DNA of 64,000 nt, from the NCBI RefSeq assembly GCF_963678635.1, contig NC_087062.1, forward strand, positions 76,192,349 through 76,256,348, written 5' to 3'. Below, piece by piece: positions 56,801 through 64,000 of the stretch; within the stretch, counting starts at the first letter, position 1; each line of letters starts with the position of its first letter. Made by a program: the position numbers and the translations under genes. The notes beneath the pieces are model-generated. The model was not told the DNA's origin. It ran no database searches and saw nothing but the letters and a program-made list of their open reading frames with translations. The stretch is from Symsagittifera roscoffensis. Its lineage: Eukaryota; Xenacoelomorpha; Acoela; Convolutidae.

Positions 56801-58361
56801 CTCAAAAGTCTCAATATAATGTAACCTACCACCTCATACTCACGATGAAGATCATTTTCTTTATTCACAAAACTTAAACCTAGCTTCGTTCCTCACCCCG
56901 AAAGGATTTTAAATAGAGATAAAACAATTAATCTATTTTATATCAAAAAAGAGCAAAGAAACCACGACAAAAAAAATTCAATCTCATGTCAATTCACGTT
57001 TTACAATGCTCAAATGTTTGGCAAAATTTAAATGTTTGCCCTAATCTTCAATGTCATAAAACACAAAGATATATCAAAAAAACTACAACCAATGAGAAAA
57101 TTACTACAAAAAATAAAGAGAAAAATATTTATAAACCAACAGATGTCACAAAAACTAATTGAATTACATAAAAAATTACACAACATAGAAAAAACCTCTT
57201 ACCGTATCACCCAAAACAAACGCTCTTCGGGAATGTACATAACTATACTACTTTACTAGTCTGCAGATTGATGAGTCACCACCAGATATCAACAACAAAA
57301 GACCTTTAGACAATTCAAATACATTGGAACAAACAACAAAGATAACTACACGAAAAACAAACAAAAAACATCCCAAAATTACGCCCAGTTTAGAAAGAAC
57401 ATATCGTATTACAATAGCAAAAATTCCCTCCAAAACAAAAGAAAATCTGAACAACGGCAGTCATCTTGACTATGAAACCAACCGAGAAATGACTACAAGA
57501 TTGTTATTCTTCAATCAAACATTTCGGAAAAAAAGTAAAATTTTGGGACCCCTCTAAACAAAATGAGAACAAGATATAAAGATGACTGATATTAATTCTC
57601 TCATACAATCTCAGCAGTATCACAATATATTGTTTCCTATAAACAATTAAATTTCATTCAAATTTCCATTTTTATCTAAAGTTCTCAGATATTTGGCTAA
57701 AACAGATCTATTTTCATTCGCCAACGCTGATCTATTTAACAAAACAATTTCAAATTGAACAGGAGCTGCTATTCAAAGCTAGAGACTTCCATAAAAAATC
57801 AACAATCTCATATTTGACAACTCAAACAAATATCATATCAAAACAACGAAAACTCTCAATCGCCGAAAACGAACATCAACAATTATAATGAATAAATTAA
57901 AACCTCCTAATTCCCCCGAAAAAAGAGAAAAATTAGCCTGAAACAAAAAAAAGGTCCTAACACTCCCTGTTTATTCAAAAAACAAAAACAAAAGTTAGCA
58001 ATTTAATTTCAAATTATTCAGACTGGTCATCACCAAAAGCTCTTCATATTCAACCCACTTGTCAAAAATCAGTAAACAAGTTCGACCTCAACCGACAAGG
58101 ACATCATAGAAAAAAAATCTCTCGGACGAAAGAAATTTTTTTGTGAATGCTACTTTCCAAACAATTGCTACGATTTTTAGTAAATTTCATATCTAGTTCT
58201 CTACATATATTTTCATTTTCATTTTTCTGAAATTTCAGAATTCTTAAAAATCCTTTTTCTAATTTTTGTTTTCAACTCACAATGGTTATAGCTTCTTGAA
58301 AATCTACTTTTTCCTTTCACAATTCATCGATTTTCTAGTTAGGAACAAGAACTAGTCCTAG
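56801..58361 (+). pseudogene. 3' part of relic Y1 and junction spacer
   Basis: Up to 57064 it is also present in the second block copy (to 63482). The rest to 58361 is unique but diverged-homologous to 52,700-54,000 of X1. Ends at the duplication breakpoint. Confidence 0.45.
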
Positions 58362-61300
58362 TTTTTGATAAAACTCCTCTATTAACTCAAGAAGTTCTAA
58401 TTTTTTATCATGTACGTTCCAATTCACAATTACACTAAGTCAAAAAATTCAAAGGGTAGATCCGGTTATCCGCTACGGGCAATCTTGGCACAAATACAAA
58501 ACTAAACATAAAAAAGCAGATAATACCATTTTTGAAATAAAACTTTTCTTCAACATTTTCAAAAATTTAACAACTTGTCAACAAATGAAACAACAGAATA
58601 TATACAGTCAAGTAGTGACTACCGTGTTAACCACGAAGTTTAAATTTTAAAGAACACATTGGTGCAGAAAAAAGCCCATAATTAACAGAATTGAATAAAA
58701 CACACTGAATGTCCAGCAGTCGTAGAAAAAATTTCCACCGGAATATAGTTTTCAAACAACTACATTTTTTGGCTTGCAACCCTACAAAGGGGTTTTTCAA
58801 TTCAAATGACGGAAGTCATGAATTTCCCTAGCAGACAACCACACGAAAACATTGTAAAACCTCAAAAGATTTGATATGCTGTAATCTACCACCTTGGACT
58901 CATGTTGAAGATCATTTTCATCATTCACAAACCTGAAAACTAGCATCGTTACTCAGCTTGAATGGATCTTAGAAAGAGATAAGAACTATAGCGAAAAATA
59001 ACAAAAAATAGCAAAGAAACTAATACTACGAAAAATTCAATCTCAAGTCACTTCACGTTTTACAGAATCTACAGATTTAAAACTTTGAATGTTTGTCCTA
59101 ATCCACCATGTCATAAAACACAAAGATAATTCAAAAAAAATTACAACCACTAAGAAAAATACTACAAAAAAAGAGAAAAATTTTGATGATCCGACAGGTG
59201 TCACATAAAAACTAATTGACGTTCATAAAAAAATTTACACAACATAGAAACAACCTGTTACCGTATCACCCAAAAGAAAACGCCCTCCGAGAACTTACAC
59301 AACTATACTAATTTATTCGAATCCAGCTTAATGAATCACCGCAAGATATCAGCAACAAAAACATTTAGACAATTCAAATACACTGGAACAAACAACAAAT
59401 ATACTTACCCAAAAAACAAACGAAACACAATTAAAAGTCACACCCATTACAGAAAAAAAAACAAATCATTAATTAACTACAAGAACAAAAATTAACTCCC
59501 AAAACAGTAAAAAATAAGAACAACGGCAATCATCTTGACTGCAAAAACAACCAAGAAAAAATTAAAAAGTTTTTTTCCCAGAATCAAAATTTTCGAAAGA
59601 ATTAGAAATTTCTTACCTCTCTAAAGTAAATAAAAACAAGATATAAACATGCCTGATATTTATTCTCTGATACAATCTCATTAGTATCAAGATAAGTAAT
59701 TACTCATACCCATTTTACATCTCCTTACATTTGTCATTTTTCATCTCAAATTCTCAGATATTAAGATAAAACTGATCAGCTAATCACAAACTTTTTTTTC
59801 ACGTTTTCTATTCGCCATCGCTGTCAATTAAACGAAATAATTTCAACTTGAACAACAATTCTTGATAAAATTCGAGACTTTCAGGTCTCAATAATTGACT
59901 ACTCCAACAAATTTTATATCAAAACTAAATACCTCTCTATCACCGAGGACAAACATCAACAAAAATGAATAAATCAAAAACCCCAAAACGCCTAAAAGAA
60001 ATTGTAAAATGAGCTTTAAAAAAATTTTCTTAAAACCATTTAGTCTAAAAGTAACGTACTCCAAAAAACTCCCTGTTTTTCAATCAACAAAAACAAAAGT
60101 TGGCAACTTAATTTCAAAATCTGCAGACTGGCTTTGACCAATACCTCTTCAAATTCAACCAAATTGTCAAAAGTCAATTTACAATTCCGATCCCACTCGA
60201 CTAGGACGCCAAAAATGAAAACCTCTCGGATAAGGGAAATTACTTTCCGAATGCTCACTTTCCGAATGATCACTGCCCAAAATTTTGCTATGCTGTTTAA
60301 GAATTTTTTTTCAATTTCAAATCATGTTTCTTCCAGTTTTTCGTTTTCTTTTTTACTTACATTTCAGAATTCATAACCATTCTTTTTTTGAAGTTTTTGT
60401 ATTCACTTCACTATTTTTATAGCCTCCAGCAAATCTACTTTTTTTTCACAATCCATCGACAATCTACTCAGGTACGATAACTAGCGACACTTTTCCTTTT
60501 AAATGTTTAAATATTTCTTCAACAAAAATTAGTTTTCACAATTTTTCTAATTTGGCAGCATCTTCAACTCAAGTTTTTTAATAATGCTGTAGAAGAACAA
60601 TAATCACCTTTGTAATAGCTATAGTAATGATCAGCATTTTTGTCAAATTGCTGACCGATCAAACCCCAACGAGAAGTCGCCCGCCACCAACTCATATAAG
60701 AATGCTACTCAAAAACCCCTTGAAATTGATAATTCAAACATAAATTTAGTCATTTTCCTGCATCTACTCGAATATCTTATGTCAAAAACTCCTGCGCATT
60801 TGAAGACGGACAAGCATTATTGTCAGAACCATTGACTCCACTACAAAATAACGCACTTTTCGCGACATTTAACCATCATTACCAAAAAACTTCAACAGAA
60901 AAAAACATCGCAGACAAAATCAATTCCAAAACATTACAATTGAAAGACAAATAACTCATTCACGACGCAATAGGAACCTCGCAAAACTAAGAGTTCAATT
61001 TAACACAACTTCATCATCTAAACTTTATTTCATCAACCCTACAAACTACCACCACCTACAAACAAAAACTCATCACTACAAACACCAAATTTACCATCAG
61101 ATTATTAAGGTGCAACCTCTAATTCTGAAAAAAAAAACATGTTGAATCAAACATAGTTAACGACCCATTAGACGTTTAGCCCGCTAAAATATCATCAACG
61201 CTTTCAGAAACACATTATCTGCCATCAACGCCATCCGTATCAGTCTGTCTACTTTAAACACTCTCCCAATAAAATTGCAACAACACTCAAGCAATAGTTA

Positions 61301-63482
61301 CCAAAAACTACAAAATATTAGTTACTTTTTTAGCACCTCCCCCTTTGTTTAGTAAAAAATTAGGCAGCACTCGACTTCACATTTGGGCACTACATCGATA
61401 ACAATATAGACACGACTTTCATAAAACCATTCAAGACCATAACATCCAAATCTTATCCCAACAAAATTTAACTTCAAATTTTGAAAAAAAAGCTAACTAG
61501 TCTCAGAAACCACCCTTTACTACTTTCTCTTACAGATATCAAAAGAACAATCTTTACATCCTTCATTCATTTGTACAGAATAGATATACACATACGTTAG
61601 AAACACCAAATTACAATTGACAAGACATCCTGTTACAATCCGTTTTCGGGACTGTCATACAAATGTATCTTTTAATAATGATATTACTAAACACTTTTTG
61701 ACTCCGAGCACGCTTGAAACACACTATGGTTGCGAAATCAATCAACATTAACGACAACACAAATATGCAAAAACCAAGTAACATAATGCGAACCATAGCC
61801 TCAATAAATGGATACAACTAATGTGATTGCCGCACTCTACTCTAAAGCAGCCCGCGCTACAACCCTTGTAGGCCATAAACGTACATGAAACCTTTCTCAA
61901 AACCACGACTAGAATGCAATTACGCAGTAAGAAGAACGGCACCAATAGCAAACGAACAATAATCTAGCATCCTTCCCTCTCTTATCTAGAATGTCAGAGA
62001 AATCATCATGAAACCGATCTAACAGAAAAAATTAAATATAATTCATGCCATACTTTTCGAGGTTGAAAAACAAAACAAAATTAACACAACAAAAGCAGAC
62101 AGACCAAGAATTAAAACATTCATATTAAAAAAACAAGAATTATTAGACACGGAGAACCTTGAAGGACCATTGGATCCAAATCAAAAGCACACAATAATTA
62201 AAGTATTTCTTTTAAAAGACCCTATTGATAATATTCCATTAAAACTCAAGAAAAGCAAAACCTTTTTGTCCTGTACAGTCCAATTCACAAATGAGTGACC
62301 TTTATAAAACAAATCAAAGCGTAGATCCCGTTATCCACCAAAAAAATTTTTGGCACAAATCAAATCACAAAACTAAGCATAAAAAAGCTGATACTACCTT
62401 TTTATGATATCAAATTTAGTAACAAGTTGTCAATAAAAGAAACAACAGACATGCTAAAATAGTTGCACTCAGATATTCAGTACCTTGCTTACCTCTAAGT
62501 TTAACTTTACTTGCTTTTTAAACAAAACACTCTGCAATCATAAAAGGACACATTGATTCAGAAAATTTTCCGAAAGAACATTGATTCTCAGTTTCCAAAA
62601 GAACCCATATGGATAAAAATTCTCTGCAATGGTTGTCTCAAATGTCACGCTAAAGATAAATTACAGAAAAGAAGTTTTATAGGACAAAGTTTACATTTCA
62701 ATGACAGAACATCAATCGCCGCAAAAACACCAAGATCACCCTCTTCCGAAAGAAATTCATACATCATTGTGAAAGTAAACGCATTTACACATCATACAGC
62801 CCTGAACCCAGTTGCACAATCTAACGCTTATTAGGCAAACACAACACTTGATGAAAACTGAATAGCAAAAATTTGAATGCTTGAAACGGACAATGGCACA
62901 AATTTTATAAATAATGAAGTCATCACTTTAATCCAATTATAATACATAGCACAAAAAACACGAATTTCACATACCTCATGTTATATTGGTCTAGTCGATG
63001 GCTTGAACCGATCGTTACAAGAATACTTACGATGTATAATTAAACGAATTGATAAAAAATACACTGAAGGGTCAACAGACCTAAAAATATTTCCTTTGGT
63101 TTATAACTCTCCAACAACCACAATTTGTGACTTAGAACCCCACGAAATGGTTCTTCAATTCAAAACTAATAATTTTTACTGCAAACGCATCAAAAACCGC
63201 ACAAGACCATTGTAAGCCCTCAAAAGTCTCAATATAATGTAACCTACCACCTCATACTCACGATGAAGATCATTTTCTTTATTCACAAAACTTAAACCTA
63301 GCTTCGTTCCTCACCCCGAAAGGATTTTAAATAGAGATAAAACAATTAATCTATTTTATATCAAAAAAGAGCAAAGAAACCACGACAAAAAAAATCAATC
63401 TCATGTCAATTCACGTTTTACAATGCCCTAATGTTTGGCAAAATTTAAATGTTTGCCCTAATCTTCAATGTCATAAAACACA
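58362..63482 (+). repeat. Large duplicated block, second copy
   Basis: Second copy of 51397-57064. Missing about 503 bp between the two ATAATTA occurrences (present at about 51715-52220) and 44 bp at about 60648 (present at about 54195-54238). Contains relic X2 (58.36-60.65 kb, integrase core removed by the larger deletion) and relic Y2 (60.65-63.48 kb). Confidence 0.93.
62590..63215 (+). pseudogene. Integrase relic, copy Y2
   Basis: Second copy of the Y1 integrase: frame 62553-62834 includes IKILCNGCLKCHAKDKLQ, and frame 63003-63215 is identical at protein level to 56585-56797. A one-base difference in an A-run at about 62670 joins frames that are separate in Y1. Confidence 0.78.
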
Positions 63483-64000
63483 GACAATTGATAAAACAAA
63501 ATCAAAAATTCTGGTTGAAACCCGTCAACAAATCCCCAATCACTAGCTATCCCAGAACGCTAACCAAAACCTCAGTACAATCAATAATTTAAACATACAC
63601 TCTACCCATTATCAGGCATCTACTCGAATTTTTGATCTCCAAAACCGCTATATCTTTGAAGACCGACAAGCACCATTGTCAGAAACTTGAACTCAATTAC
63701 AAAATAACGCACTTTAAACGACATTTACCCATCATTACCACAAGATTTAAACAGAACAAGACATCCCAGACAAAAGCAGTTACAAAACATTAAAATTGAA
63801 AGGCACATAATTCATCCATGGCCCAATAGGAACTTGACAAAACAAGAGTTCAATTTAACATAACTTCACCATCTGAACAACCAACTTCATCACTCCTACA
63901 AGCTACCCCATTCTTACAAAAATACACTCACAACCATCTACACAAAATTTACCAACAGAGTACTGAGGCTCAACCCCTAACCTGAACAAATAAGAGAAAC
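63483..64000 (+). pseudogene. Third, older relic of the same element (continues past window)
   Basis: After the block breakpoint the sequence is again homologous, but clearly diverged, to 54,200-54,720 and 60,630-61,130: blocks CATCTACTCGAAT, GAAGACCGACAAGCA, TACAAAATAACGCACTTT and GAGTTCAATTTAACA occur in order. No domain readable. Confidence 0.7.

Larger units (their letters stand above)
51397..57064 (+). repeat. Large duplicated block, first copy
   Basis: Matches 58362-63482 nearly base for base. The left breakpoint is at TTTTTGATAAAACTCC and the right at CAATGTCATAAAACACA. Offsets are about 6965, then about 6461-6463, then 6419, because the second copy lost about 503 bp and 44 bp. The block contains two older, diverged copies of the same element 3' half (about 51.1-54.2 kb and about 54.2-58.3 kb). 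Confidence 0.93.

Overview
The window is from a eukaryotic, AT-rich animal genome, most likely an invertebrate. The evidence is two spliced host genes with canonical splice sites, Ty3/Gypsy-type LTR retroelements, an L1/Tx1-like non-LTR element, a CR1/Jockey-like RT fragment and MITE-like inverted-repeat elements. I cannot name the species. No rRNA gene, intact tRNA gene or CRISPR array was seen.

1-10.7 kb: two head-to-tail partial copies of one decayed Ty3/Gypsy element (copy A 1-4124, copy B 4125-10712). Order is protease, RT, RNase H, an acidic Ser-rich linker, integrase, a GPY/F-type module, an acidic tail and then a degenerate macrodomain-like module (about 10258-10712). The macrodomain is the most unusual observation. 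The two copies share most of their frameshifts and stops, so the duplication happened after decay began. 10.9-15.5 kb is a higher-GC, coding-like but broken block that I do not recognise, with an in-frame 126-bp tandem duplication. 15.5-17.9 kb is AT-rich and non-coding.

17.9-22.4 kb, minus strand: a decayed L1/Tx1-like LINE with ORF1 (zinc knuckle) and ORF2 (endonuclease, RT, zf-RVT).

22.9-26.0 kb, plus strand: an A20/AN1 zinc-finger gene (ZFAND5/6-like) in three coding exons, predicted 205 aa. Intron 1 holds a Tc1/mariner-like foldback element and a dispersed repeat. 26-34.5 kb is T-rich repeat-derived DNA with a recurring core motif and a 168-bp tandem repeat. 34.6-39.4 kb, minus strand: a three-exon MFS transporter gene (FLVCR/SLC49-like).

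39.9-43.4 kb: MITE-like elements, a CR1/Jockey-like RT fragment, a dispersed repeat and a tRNA-like sequence. From about 43.9 kb to the end the plus strand becomes strongly A/C-rich and G-poor. This part holds a second, badly decayed Ty3/Gypsy family: Gag about 47.1-48.5 kb, RT about 50.1-50.7 kb, integrase about 51.5-52.3 kb. Its 3' half was amplified at least twice. The block 51.4-57.06 kb recurs at 58.36-63.48 kb, and a third older relic reaches the window end.

The host genes are unrelated to one another. The rest is layered transposon insertion, tandem duplication and microhomology-flanked deletion.
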